From: Victivallales bacterium
GTDB lineage: Bacteria; Verrucomicrobiota; Lentisphaeria; Victivallales; Victivallaceae
Direction: 5' to 3'
Assembly (NCBI GenBank): GCA_019038735.1
Contig: JAHOYW010000076.1
Location: 1 to 7,914, forward strand
Length of the DNA stretch: 7,914 nucleotides
The notes under the pieces: model-generated
Seen by the model: the letters and a program-made list of their open reading frames with translations, nothing else
Told to the model about the DNA's origin: nothing
Database searches by the model: none
Shown here: one piece after another, positions 1 through 5,940 of the stretch
How positions within the stretch are numbered: position 1 is the first letter of the stretch
Layout of the letters: each line of letters begins with the position of its first letter
Program-made: the position numbers and the translations under genes

Positions 1-343
1 GAAATATATCGAAGAAAAATTCAACACTGATAAAAAACCTGTTGATTTTGTCTTCCATGGCGGTTCCGGTTCCAGTCCTGCTGAAATCAAAGAAGCTATT
101 TCTTACGGCGTAATCAAAATGAATATTGATACAGATACTCAATGGGCAAGCTGGAAAGGTGTCCTAGAATTCTATAAAGCTAACGAAGCTTATTTGCAAG
201 CTCAGCTCGGTAATCCTGATGGAGCCGACAAGCCTAATAAGAAATTCTATGATCCACGTGTATGGCTCCGCAAAGCACAAGAGTCAATGGTTGCACGCGT
301 AGTACGAGCTTTTGAAGAATTAAACTGCGTAGGCAAAAACTAA
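1..343 (+). CDS. fbaA: Class II fructose-bisphosphate aldolase, C-terminal part (5' end outside window)
   Basis: The frame is open from base 2 and ends at TAA 341-343, giving the last 113 residues. The enzyme cleaves fructose-1,6-bisphosphate into dihydroxyacetone phosphate and glyceraldehyde-3-phosphate in cytosolic glycolysis and gluconeogenesis. Visible motifs are FHGGSGS (histidine codon 56-58, matching the zinc ligand H264 of E. coli FbaA), then KMNIDTDTQW, whose Asn and Asp match the substrate-contacting N286 and D288, then the family-typical NEAYLQAQLGNPDG and KKFYDPRVWLRKAQ. The distance from the HGGSG histidine to the C-terminus is 94 residues, against 95 in E. coli FbaA (359 aa), so this end is intact. 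The other zinc ligands and the catalytic Asp lie upstream and cannot be checked. It reads toward the transketolase gene, and the terminator at 367-402 follows 23 bp after the stop. The FbaA-type subgroup is clear from the sequence. Confidence 0.95.
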   Translation, partial: KYIEEKFNTDKKPVDFVFHGGSGSSPAEIKEAISYGVIKMNIDTDTQWASWKGVLEFYKANEAYLQAQLGNPDGADKPNKKFYDPRVWLRKAQESMVARVVRAFEELNCVGKN

Positions 344-366
344 TTCTAATATAAAAGTATTATAAA

Positions 367-402
367 AAAAAGACCGTTTGATTAAATTCAAACGGTCTTT
401 TT
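367..402 (+). terminator. Strong Rho-independent terminator, probably bidirectional, between fbaA and tkt
   Basis: A perfect 14-bp stem (367-380 with 389-402) surrounds an 8-base loop. The stem core is GACCGTTTG/CAAACGGTC. One flank is a run of A (364-371) and the other ends in five T before G403. Read on either strand the hairpin therefore ends in a U tract. It can stop fbaA on the plus strand and the converging transketolase transcript on the minus strand. Confidence 0.9.
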
Positions 403-432
403 GCTTTATTATACCGAATCCAAAACAAACAG

Positions 433-523
433 CACGGCTAGGGACAGCCGTGGCTACATTGCATAACATGGAATAATGTAGCCGCCTCTGTCTCCAGAGG
501 CGCAGGAGGGAGTAACTATCCCT
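433..523. repeat. Cluster of four hairpins between the convergent fbaA and tkt genes
   Basis: Four consecutive inverted repeats fill the space between the terminator and the end of tkt. They are CACGGCT/AGCCGTG (433-439 with 446-452), GGCTACATT/AATGTAGCC (452-460 with 475-483), CGCCTCTG/CAGAGGCG (483-490 with 495-502) and AGGGA/TCCCT (507-511 with 519-523). The first three abut so closely that adjacent arms share bases 452 and 483. None is followed by a T run, so they do not look like intrinsic terminators. They are better read as REP-like palindromic intergenic repeats, or as RNA 3'-end stabilising structures for tkt. The arrangement TGTAG then CGCCT...AGGCG...CGC recurs in variant form at 7612-7633. 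Confidence 0.7.
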
Positions 524-534
524 TAGATTATGAT

Positions 535-2622
535 TTATTCACAACCGCAACCGCAATCATCGTCGCAGTTTGCTTTGGTCTCGCAACTGTCGCCGCAATC
601 AGCACTGTCACAGCCGCAACCGCATCCACCGCCCATGAAATGATCGCGCATTTTGTCGAGAACACCATCTACTGTGAAACCGAACTTATCAGCCAGTACG
701 CTATATGGAGCAGAAGCACCGAAATGATCTATGCCGATCGCTAAACCGTAAGTGCCGGTGAAACGATGCCAGCCGAATGTTGAAGCCGCTTCTATAGAAA
801 CTCTTGCCATGCAGTCTGACGGCAGGATTGCTTCCTGATATTCAGCACTTTGTTCTAGGAATAATTCTTGTGAAGGCATTGAGACGACACGAACTTTTGT
901 ACCGCCTTCGCGAACTTTTCCCGCTACGTCTAAAGCCAGATTGACTTCAGAACCGGATGCCATGAGAATCATATCGAAATCTTCTTCGTCGCTCAATACA
1001 TAAGCACCTTTGACTAGATCAACCTTTTCCGCTAATTCAGGAGCAAATGGTTCAAGATTCTGACGAGTCAGGAGTATTGCTACCGGACCATCACATTTTA
1101 ATGCGGTTGCCCAGGCGTGCGCGACTTCGTTAGCTTCCGCGGGACGGATTACTGTGAAGCCCGGAATAGTACGGAGCATCGCGATTTGTTCGATTGGTTC
1201 ATGAGTCGGTCCGTCTTCGCCGACGTAGAATGAATCATGAGTGAATACATATATTTCATGCAGTCCCTGGATTGCCGCCAAACGCATTGCCGGTTTCATG
1301 TAGTCAGAGAAAACAAAGAATGTTGAAGTGTAGGGAATGATTGTTTCGTACAATGCCATACCGTTACCAGCCATACCCATTGCCAATTCACGAACCCCAA
1401 AATGCAGGTTGCGTCCGCCGTAGTTTTCAGGAGCGAAGCTGTCAGCACTTTTGATGTCGGTTTTGGTTGAAGGAGCTAGGTCAGCCGCGCCGCCGACTAG
1501 GGCAGGGACTAATTCCGAAGCACGTTGGAGGATAGTTCCGCCGGACGCGCGAGTTGCGACTGCTTTGTCAATCGGAGCAACTTTAAGGAGTTCTTCGAGC
1601 AGGTTTTCCGGGACTTTACGGTTCATCATGCTGGAAATTGTTTTAGCTGATTCAGGATTGGCTTCAAGGAAAGAGTTGAATTTTTTATCCCATTCAGCCG
1701 CGTCCGCAGTCAAGGCTTCAACACGTTCAGCACAGAATTTTTGAACTTCAGGCAATACTACAAAATCTCCTTCCGGCATGCCGAGGTTCTTTTTAGTCGC
1801 GAGGATTTCATCATCACCGAGAGGTTCGCCATGCGCGGAGGCAGTACCTTGTTTGTTAGGAGCTCCGAAACCGATTTTGGTGCGTCCAACGATTAAAGTA
1901 GGACGACCATCAGATTCCACTGCTTCAGCTAAAGCCGCATCGCATTGAGCGATGTCATTGGCGTCTTCAACGTGAATCACGCGCCAGCCGTAAGCTGTAA
2001 AACGCGCGCCTACTTCTTCGGAGAAGGCTAAGTCTGTAGAACCTTCTATAGTGATAGAGTTATCATCGTAGAAACAGATGATATTATCCAGTTTTAAATG
2101 TCCGGCCAGTGAACCAGCTTCAGAAGTAGTTCCTTCCATCATACAGCCGTCACCGCTGATGATGAAAATCTTGTTGTCAACCAAATCAGTTTTATCCAGT
2201 CCGGTATTTGCCGCGAAATATTTATTTGCCATCGCCATTCCGACACCGGAAGCGAATCCACTGCCCAATGGACCGGTAGTAACATCACAGCCGGCGGTAT
2301 GATTGTATTCAGGATGTCCGGGAGTTTTGCTGCCCCACTGACGGAATTGTTTGAGTTCATCCATCGGCAAGCCGTAGTCGAAAAGATGCAGTAGAGAGTA
2401 TTGGAGCATAGAACCATGACCGGCGGAGAGGATAAAACGGTCACGACCCAGCCATTTAGGGTTTTTCGGATTATGGCGCATGTATTTGTACCACAAAGTG
2501 AATGCGAAGTCAGCACATCCCATTGGCATACCGGGGTGACCTGATTTTGCTTTTTGAATTGCTTCAGCAGATAAAACACGTACTGTATTAGCAGAAAGTG
2601 TTGCGAGTTTTTGATCCATCAT
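535..2622 (-). CDS. tkt: Transketolase with a cysteine-rich C-terminal tail
   Basis: This thiamine-diphosphate enzyme moves two-carbon ketol units between sugar phosphates in the non-oxidative pentose phosphate pathway. I start it at ATG 2620-2622 (695 aa) because AAGGA at 2631-2635 lies 8 nt upstream; the ATG at 2629-2631 overlaps that Shine-Dalgarno sequence. Residues matching the E. coli TktA active site are H29 in SGHPGMPMG, H69 in AGHGS, the ThDP/metal motif GDGCMMEG (from 157) with N188, H264 in SAHGEPLG, R358, the catalytic E412 in HFGVRE, D470 and H474 in GEDGPTHEP, and R520. The PP, Pyr and C-terminal domains are complete. TktA has 663 residues; most of the excess is a tail (about 664-695) beginning MGGGCGCGC, with nine Cys at 667, 669, 671, 676, 680, 686, 690, 692 and 694 plus many Asp/Glu. 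Such a tail is not part of the standard enzyme and suggests metal binding. DXS is excluded by these TktA-type motifs. Confidence 0.97.
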   Translation of the reverse strand: MMDQKLATLSANTVRVLSAEAIQKAKSGHPGMPMGCADFAFTLWYKYMRHNPKNPKWLGRDRFILSAGHGSMLQYSLLHLFDYGLPMDELKQFRQWGSKTPGHPEYNHTAGCDVTTGPLGSGFASGVGMAMANKYFAANTGLDKTDLVDNKIFIISGDGCMMEGTTSEAGSLAGHLKLDNIICFYDDNSITIEGSTDLAFSEEVGARFTAYGWRVIHVEDANDIAQCDAALAEAVESDGRPTLIVGRTKIGFGAPNKQGTASAHGEPLGDDEILATKKNLGMPEGDFVVLPEVQKFCAERVEALTADAAEWDKKFNSFLEANPESAKTISSMMNRKVPENLLEELLKVAPIDKAVATRASGGTILQRASELVPALVGGAADLAPSTKTDIKSADSFAPENYGGRNLHFGVRELAMGMAGNGMALYETIIPYTSTFFVFSDYMKPAMRLAAIQGLHEIYVFTHDSFYVGEDGPTHEPIEQIAMLRTIPGFTVIRPAEANEVAHAWATALKCDGPVAILLTRQNLEPFAPELAEKVDLVKGAYVLSDEEDFDMILMASGSEVNLALDVAGKVREGGTKVRVVSMPSQELFLEQSAEYQEAILPSDCMARVSIEAASTFGWHRFTGTYGLAIGIDHFGASAPYSVLADKFGFTVDGVLDKMRDHFMGGGCGCGCDSADCGDSCETKANCDDDCGCGCE

Positions 2623-2630
2623 CTTAAACA

Positions 2631-2635
2631 TCCTT
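2631..2635 (-). promoter_or_regulatory. Ribosome binding site deciding the tkt start
   Basis: Read on the minus strand the sequence is ACAAGGATGTTTAAGATGATGG. AAGGA leaves an 8-nt spacer to the ATG at 2622. The upstream ATG at 2631 begins with the last A of the same motif and so cannot use it. A third ATG follows at 2619. This favours a protein three residues shorter than the longest frame. Confidence 0.6.
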
Positions 2636-2759
2636 GTTTTTTTATTGATTTTATTGGAAAATGTCTGTAAAACGAGTTATTTATAATATATCGTCAATAA
2701 TCACTTCGCTTAAAAATGACGAAGACATAATTAACACCAATTTGGTAAAAAATCAAGTT

Positions 2760-3782
2760 ATGACAGAAAGATTTATAAGCTCTACATTAAATAAAAAAGA
2801 TAAAAAGCAGGATAATAAGCTGCGTCCGTTAAAATTCGAGGATTTTCCCGGACAGACCAAGGTCAAGGAAAGACTGGAATTATATGTCGAAGCCGCTAAA
2901 GGGCGCAAAGAACCGCTCGGACATCTTTTGCTCAGCGGACCTCCGGGGCTTGGTAAAACCACTTTGGCATACATCATCGCCAATGAAAAAGGCGCGAATA
3001 TCAAGACTTCAAGCGGACCGATTATTGATAAACCCGGTGATCTCGCCGGGCTTTTGACCTCTTTGGAGGATGGTGATATATTATTTATTGACGAAATTCA
3101 TCGTTTAAATACAACGGTTGAGGAATATCTTTACAGTGCTATGGAAGATTTTTTCATCGACATCATTCTGGAGCAAGGTCCAGGATCACGTTCGGTGCGC
3201 TTGAATCTGCCGCGCTTTACATTACTTGGAGCGACAACCCGGCAGGGAATGCTGTCCGCTCCTCTGCGTTCACGTTTTGGCTTGGCATGCCGTCTGGATT
3301 ATTATGACGCGCCGGAATTGAAGCAGATAGTTGAACGTTCCGCGAAAATTCTTAATATTCAAGTTGATCCTGAGGGTGCCTCGGAAATTGCCGGACGTTG
3401 TCGTGGAACACCTCGTATCGCCAATAATTTATTATGCTGGACCCGTGATTACGCGCAAGTCAGATCAAATAATGTTGTCAATTCAGAAAATGCTTCCTTA
3501 GCTTTGGAAATGCTTAATATCGACGAAAACGGTTTGGACGAAATGGATAACCGTATTCTTGAAACGATTATCCATAATTTCAACGGCGGTCCGGTCGGTT
3601 TGAAAAATATATCCGTTTCCGTCAGCGAAGACGAAAACACTATCGAGGAAGTTTACGAGCCATTCCTAATTCAGGAGGGTTTCATGGTGCGTACCCCGAA
3701 AGGCAGAACAGCAACCCCCAAAGCTTGGCGGAAATTAGGTTTAAATCCCAAATCCAAAGACACCCAGGCTGACTTGTTTTAA
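2760..3782 (+). CDS. ruvB: Holliday junction branch migration ATPase RuvB
   Basis: RuvB is the hexameric AAA+ motor that, with RuvA, drives branch migration of Holliday junctions in recombinational repair. The chosen start at ATG 2760 gives 340 aa, near E. coli RuvB (336), and begins with the family-typical MTERFISS. The frame extends up to an ATG at 2661, but those 33 residues have no family counterpart. Motifs from the chosen start are [12 protein letters not shown] (N-terminal RuvB signature), Walker A GPPGLGKT (60-67), Walker B ILFIDEIH (107-114), sensor 1 GATTR (157-161), the arginine finger R170 in PLRSRFG, sensor 2 [11 protein letters not shown] (R219), and a C-terminal winged helix with GGPVGL (276-281) and [18 protein letters not shown]. 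No strong Shine-Dalgarno precedes either ATG. Neither ruvA nor ruvC is adjacent, which is common. The gene is divergent from tkt, and a terminator follows 13 bp after the stop. Confidence 0.96.
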   Translation: MTERFISSTLNKKDKKQDNKLRPLKFEDFPGQTKVKERLELYVEAAKGRKEPLGHLLLSGPPGLGKTTLAYIIANEKGANIKTSSGPIIDKPGDLAGLLTSLEDGDILFIDEIHRLNTTVEEYLYSAMEDFFIDIILEQGPGSRSVRLNLPRFTLLGATTRQGMLSAPLRSRFGLACRLDYYDAPELKQIVERSAKILNIQVDPEGASEIAGRCRGTPRIANNLLCWTRDYAQVRSNNVVNSENASLALEMLNIDENGLDEMDNRILETIIHNFNGGPVGLKNISVSVSEDENTIEEVYEPFLIQEGFMVRTPKGRTATPKAWRKLGLNPKSKDTQADLF

Positions 3783-3795
3783 ATCTGTTGAGATT

Positions 3796-3823
3796 GGGGG
3801 AAAAGAAACCCCCTTTTCTTTTT
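3796..3823 (+). terminator. Rho-independent terminator of ruvB
   Basis: GGGGG (3796-3800) pairs with CCCCC (3809-3813) around the 8-base loop AAAAGAAA. A T-rich tract TTTTCTTTTTC (3814-3824) follows. The stem is short but all G:C, and it starts 13 bp after the ruvB stop. On the minus strand the hairpin is not followed by a U run, so it acts in the ruvB direction only. Confidence 0.75.
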
Positions 3824-3850
3824 CAAAAACTTTAAAAGCGAGGCAAAAGA

Positions 3851-3895
3851 TTTTTTTGTTTTTTTGAAATATAAGCTAAAAAAAGCTAAAAAGCA
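3851..3895. other. Homopolymeric T/A tracts with a short direct repeat between ruvB and the GNAT gene
   Basis: Seven-base T runs (3851-3857, 3860-3866) are followed by two tandem copies of AAGCTAAAAA in the stretch 3873-3894. Read from the minus strand, the T-rich complement lies just downstream of the GNAT stop. It could support termination of that gene, but I find no stable G/C hairpin in front of it. I see no gene between 3783 and 3912. Confidence 0.4.
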
Positions 3896-3912
3896 GATTT
3901 GACCCTAGCACC

Positions 3913-4332
3913 TCATTTTTTCTTCAAAAATGCCATTCCCGGTCCAAGATTTCCTATAGACCTTTCAATAAATCCATAACGACTGTACCATGACTCCATC
4001 CCTTTTGCGGAGAATAGGGCAATAAACGCCGTTGGGCTTGCATTCATCTGGATATAATTCATGATGGCATCCATCATTTTCGTTCCGTATCCATTACGCT
4101 GGCACTCTGGTAGCACAATTACATCTTGCACATAGAAGACCAAAGCTCCATCTCCAATAACACGACCGCTACCAACGCATTTTCCGTTTTCTTCGACACA
4201 CACAGCATAAAGCGTTTTTTCAAGAGCCGCAGTCACAGCAACATTCTCCGGAATCGACCAACCAGCAGCATGTCTCAATGAGATAAACTCTTCTTGTGTA
4301 GGCAAACGTTCTATTATTTGATTATTGTTCAT
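3913..4332 (-). CDS. GNAT-family N-acetyltransferase
   Basis: This is a small acetyl-CoA-dependent acyltransferase of the Gcn5-related superfamily; the substrate is unknown. From ATG 4332 the protein has 139 residues. It opens with MNNNQIIERLPTQEEFISLR and HAAGW, an N-terminus I recall from a common subgroup of about 135-140 aa. The core shows the strand GSGRVIGDGALVFYVQDVIV (53-73), the acetyl-CoA pyrophosphate loop Q-R-N-G-Y-G (78-83) after LPEC, and the motif B end with WYSRYGF (115-121), followed by a PGMAF terminus. The frame continues to ATG 4414-4416 (167 aa), and an ATG at 4350 is also possible. The extra 28 residues look non-homologous and cover the palindrome at 4421-4430 only from outside. 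No start has a convincing Shine-Dalgarno sequence. It is isolated between A/T-rich spacers, compatible with an acquired accessory gene, but I see no mobile-element ends. Confidence 0.85.
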   Translation of the reverse strand: MNNNQIIERLPTQEEFISLRHAAGWSIPENVAVTAALEKTLYAVCVEENGKCVGSGRVIGDGALVFYVQDVIVLPECQRNGYGTKMMDAIMNYIQMNASPTAFIALFSAKGMESWYSRYGFIERSIGNLGPGMAFLKKK

Positions 4333-4398
4333 ATTTTTTTTACCGAACATATACTCTATTGAATTGATATTTATAATTGGCTTTCGCTTCGCTTCACT

Positions 4399-4430
4399 GT
4401 CAACATTTGTTGGCATCTGCGGCTAAAGCC
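4399..4430. repeat. Two small palindromes upstream of the GNAT gene
   Basis: CAACATTTGTTG (arms CAACA/TGTTG) lies near 4400-4412, and GGCTAAAGCC (4421-4430; GGCT/AGCC) lies just beyond the longest possible GNAT frame. On the minus strand the latter reads GGCTTTAGCC, so it has the same CTTTAG centre as the two palindromes after recN at 7618-7654. Confidence 0.45.
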
Positions 4431-4648
4431 TTGTGTAAGCAAAGTTTGTTATTGAAAACGGAATTTTCGATAATTTCACTATAATTACGATACATGATGC
4501 CTGTTTAATAAATTAACATGATATTAATCATTTTCAATAATTACGAGTAATTATTTATTAATAGTACGCAACAGAAAACGCAATTTCACGTGGAAATTAG
4601 GACTGAATCAAAAAGTAAAAGATACTCACCCAAAATTGTTTTAGTTCA
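4431..4648. other. AT-rich non-coding spacer with palindromes between the kinase and GNAT genes
   Basis: I find no gene here. The stretch contains a perfect 9-bp-arm palindrome AATAATTAC-GA-GTAATTATT at 4536-4555. It also holds a direct repeat ATAATTACGA at 4481-4490 and 4537-4546, an ATTAA/TTAAT dyad at 4512-4528, GAAAA/TTTTC at 4454-4468 and AATTTC/GAAATT at 4582-4598. GAAAACG followed by AATTTCAC occurs twice (4454-4479 with an insertion, and 4574-4589). These could be regulator sites for the GNAT gene, or simply AT-rich intergenic sequence. No promoter with both elements near consensus is visible. Confidence 0.4.
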
Positions 4649-5836
4649 TTATGATATTTGAAGTAAAAAATATACGATTATCCCAATCACTGAAAGAGCG
4701 GATATGATTAGCAGAATTAATAGTTTTAAACCGCTGTGGCGATCTTTGTTGGCGTTAAAAATTACTGGAGGAGGTTCGTGAGATTCCTCCACTTTTGTAT
4801 CGACTTCAAGTTTTTTAGTTTGCAGAAAAGGTTCATTTTCAATCTGCTCTTGTTTACCCAACGAAATCGGCGCGTTGATATTTGCTTTTTTTTTGCTTTT
4901 TATGTCATCCCATTTCTTTGCTTTTATCTTTTTGGATGAACTGTAAGTTCCGGCTAAAACAGCATCAATATCGGCGAGGACATAGTTCCAGTCGCTTTGG
5001 CGGTCATTGCGGTCATTTGACAGCATTTTAGTTATGAGATCTGAACACCCCTCGGATAAATAAGGATTTCGTATTGTCGGCGGCGAAAATGTCTTCTCCT
5101 CCTTATTGAAAATCGCGTTTGCTATAATTTTATCAGTAAAAGGCAGCATCGCCGTAAGCATTTCGTATAAGCTTACACCCAGAGAATAAATATCCGTTCT
5201 TAAATCAAGCTTGACATTGCCAAGGGATTGTTCGGGACTCATGTATTGAGGTGAACCAACAATTATCGATCCGTCAGGCGAAGGTTCATTTTCTGAGTAT
5301 ATTTTGGAAATTCCCATATCCATCAGGTAGGGTATGCGGTAGCGGTCAATCATAATATTGCCAGGTTTGATATCGCAATGCAGGAGCTGATGCTGTTCCC
5401 AGGCGTAACACAAAGCCGAAGCGATAACCCGCACGATATTCAGTGCTTCGCGTTCCGGCATCATGCCGTCTATTCTGATTTTATCCTGCAACTCAATGCC
5501 GTCAACAAATAAAGTTGCCAGATAATAATAATTCCCGGAACTGCTTGCTGTATATGCTGTGATAATATTAGGATGTTGCAAACGCCCGGTTAGCATCGCT
5601 TCATTTAAAAAGCGCGTGACAAATTCTTTGTCGTTGGATAATTCCGGCGAAAGTATTTTTAAAGCGACATCGCGCTTCATGGACAGCTGTTTCGCTTTCC
5701 AAACTTCTCCCATTCCGCCTGTGCCGAGTTTATCAAGCAAAACAAAATCATCTATACGCAAACTTTTATGCAGGCATTGCGGAGCTTCTTTATTTGGATT
5801 ATTTTTATTATGCTCAGAATTCATATAAGAGTTCAA
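4649..5836 (-). CDS. Membrane-anchored PknB-type Ser/Thr protein kinase, non-RD
   Basis: This Hanks-type kinase transfers the ATP gamma-phosphate to Ser/Thr of unknown partners. It has 395 residues from TTG 5834-5836, chosen because AGAAGGA (5841-5847) lies 4 nt upstream; the next start, ATG 5824, lies 16 nt away. The kinase domain spans about 31-295, with glycine loop LGTGGMGEVWKA (37-48), VALK K60, helix C E79, catalytic loop HCDIKPGN (D155, K157, N160), metal-binding DMG (173-175), SPE (200-202), TDIYSLG (D215) and the late Arg R279. The usual HRD and DFG are HCD and DMG, so it is a non-RD kinase, but all catalytic residues remain. A Lys-rich then acidic linker (about 300-368) leads to one hydrophobic helix (370-392) only three residues from the end. 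The kinase is therefore tail-anchored, facing the cytosol, with no PASTA or other sensor domain. It is divergent from recN and has its own promoter. Confidence 0.93.
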   Translation of the reverse strand: MNSYMNSEHNKNNPNKEAPQCLHKSLRIDDFVLLDKLGTGGMGEVWKAKQLSMKRDVALKILSPELSNDKEFVTRFLNEAMLTGRLQHPNIITAYTASSSGNYYYLATLFVDGIELQDKIRIDGMMPEREALNIVRVIASALCYAWEQHQLLHCDIKPGNIMIDRYRIPYLMDMGISKIYSENEPSPDGSIIVGSPQYMSPEQSLGNVKLDLRTDIYSLGVSLYEMLTAMLPFTDKIIANAIFNKEEKTFSPPTIRNPYLSEGCSDLITKMLSNDRNDRQSDWNYVLADIDAVLAGTYSSSKKIKAKKWDDIKSKKKANINAPISLGKQEQIENEPFLQTKKLEVDTKVEESHEPPPVIFNANKDRHSGLKLLILLIISALSVIGIIVYFLLQIS

Positions 5837-5840
5837 TTTA

Positions 5841-5847
5841 TCCTTCT
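5841..5847 (-). promoter_or_regulatory. Ribosome binding site supporting a TTG start for the kinase
   Basis: AGAAGGA on the minus strand is separated by TAAA from TTG 5834-5836 and by 16 nt from the first in-frame ATG (5822-5824). The spacing is slightly short for TTG but too long for ATG, so translation most likely starts at TTG. Confidence 0.55.
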
Positions 5848-5867
5848 ATTTTTGCTAACTTACTTGT

Positions 5868-5896
5868 ATTATAGTGCAAATGAGTAAAAATTACAA
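5868..5896 (-). promoter_or_regulatory. Sigma-70-type promoter of the kinase gene
   Basis: On the minus strand TTGTAA (5891-5896) is followed after exactly 17 bp by a perfect TATAAT (5868-5873). Transcription would start near 5860, about 25 nt before the kinase TTG, leaving room for the Shine-Dalgarno. The element lies in the 104-bp divergent gap with recN. Its -35 end overlaps the Shine-Dalgarno of the recN leader ORF on the opposite strand. Confidence 0.7.
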
Positions 5897-5904
5897 AGGA
5901 AGCA

Positions 5905-5928
5905 ATGAAAATAAACTTGACCGCTTAA
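5905..5928 (+). promoter_or_regulatory. Possible seven-codon leader ORF upstream of recN
   Basis: AAAGGA (5895-5900) with a 4-nt spacer precedes ATG 5905. The reading frame is MKINLTA followed by TAA at 5926-5928. It is in the same frame as recN, whose ATG lies 12 nt after the stop and has only a weak GGA upstream. It could be a translated leader that feeds ribosomes to recN by reinitiation, or chance. No attenuator hairpin is seen between the two. Confidence 0.3.
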
Positions 5929-5940
5929 TACGGATTCATT

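Noticed and set aside
2139..2579. A 146-codon open frame on the minus strand inside the transketolase gene
   Set aside because: It overlaps tkt on the same strand in another frame and its translation resembles no family. The transketolase frame contains every catalytic motif.
535..2622. 1-deoxyxylulose-5-phosphate synthase or a split transketolase
   Set aside because: The gene encodes both halves in one chain and carries TktA-type motifs such as SAHGEPLG and GEDGPTHEP at TktA spacings.
2682..2687. TATAAT as the -10 box of a ruvB promoter
   Set aside because: The hexamer is perfect, but no acceptable -35 lies 16-18 bp upstream and there is no extended -10 TGn, so it is not listed as a promoter.
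3796..3823. The same G/C hairpin as a terminator for the GNAT gene on the minus strand
   Set aside because: On the minus strand the stem is followed by AATCTC rather than a U run, and it lies more than 80 bp past the GNAT stop.
4380..4460. Integron attC-like site next to the GNAT gene (cassette hypothesis)
   Set aside because: GNAT genes are frequent in cassettes and small dyads are present, but I find no matching pair of RYYYAAC and GTTRRRY core sites and no integrase.
4736..4939. A 67-codon plus-strand frame opposite the kinase linker
   Set aside because: It is the antisense of the Lys-rich linker (AAA/AAG codons read as Phe/Leu), with no ribosome binding site and no recognisable domain.
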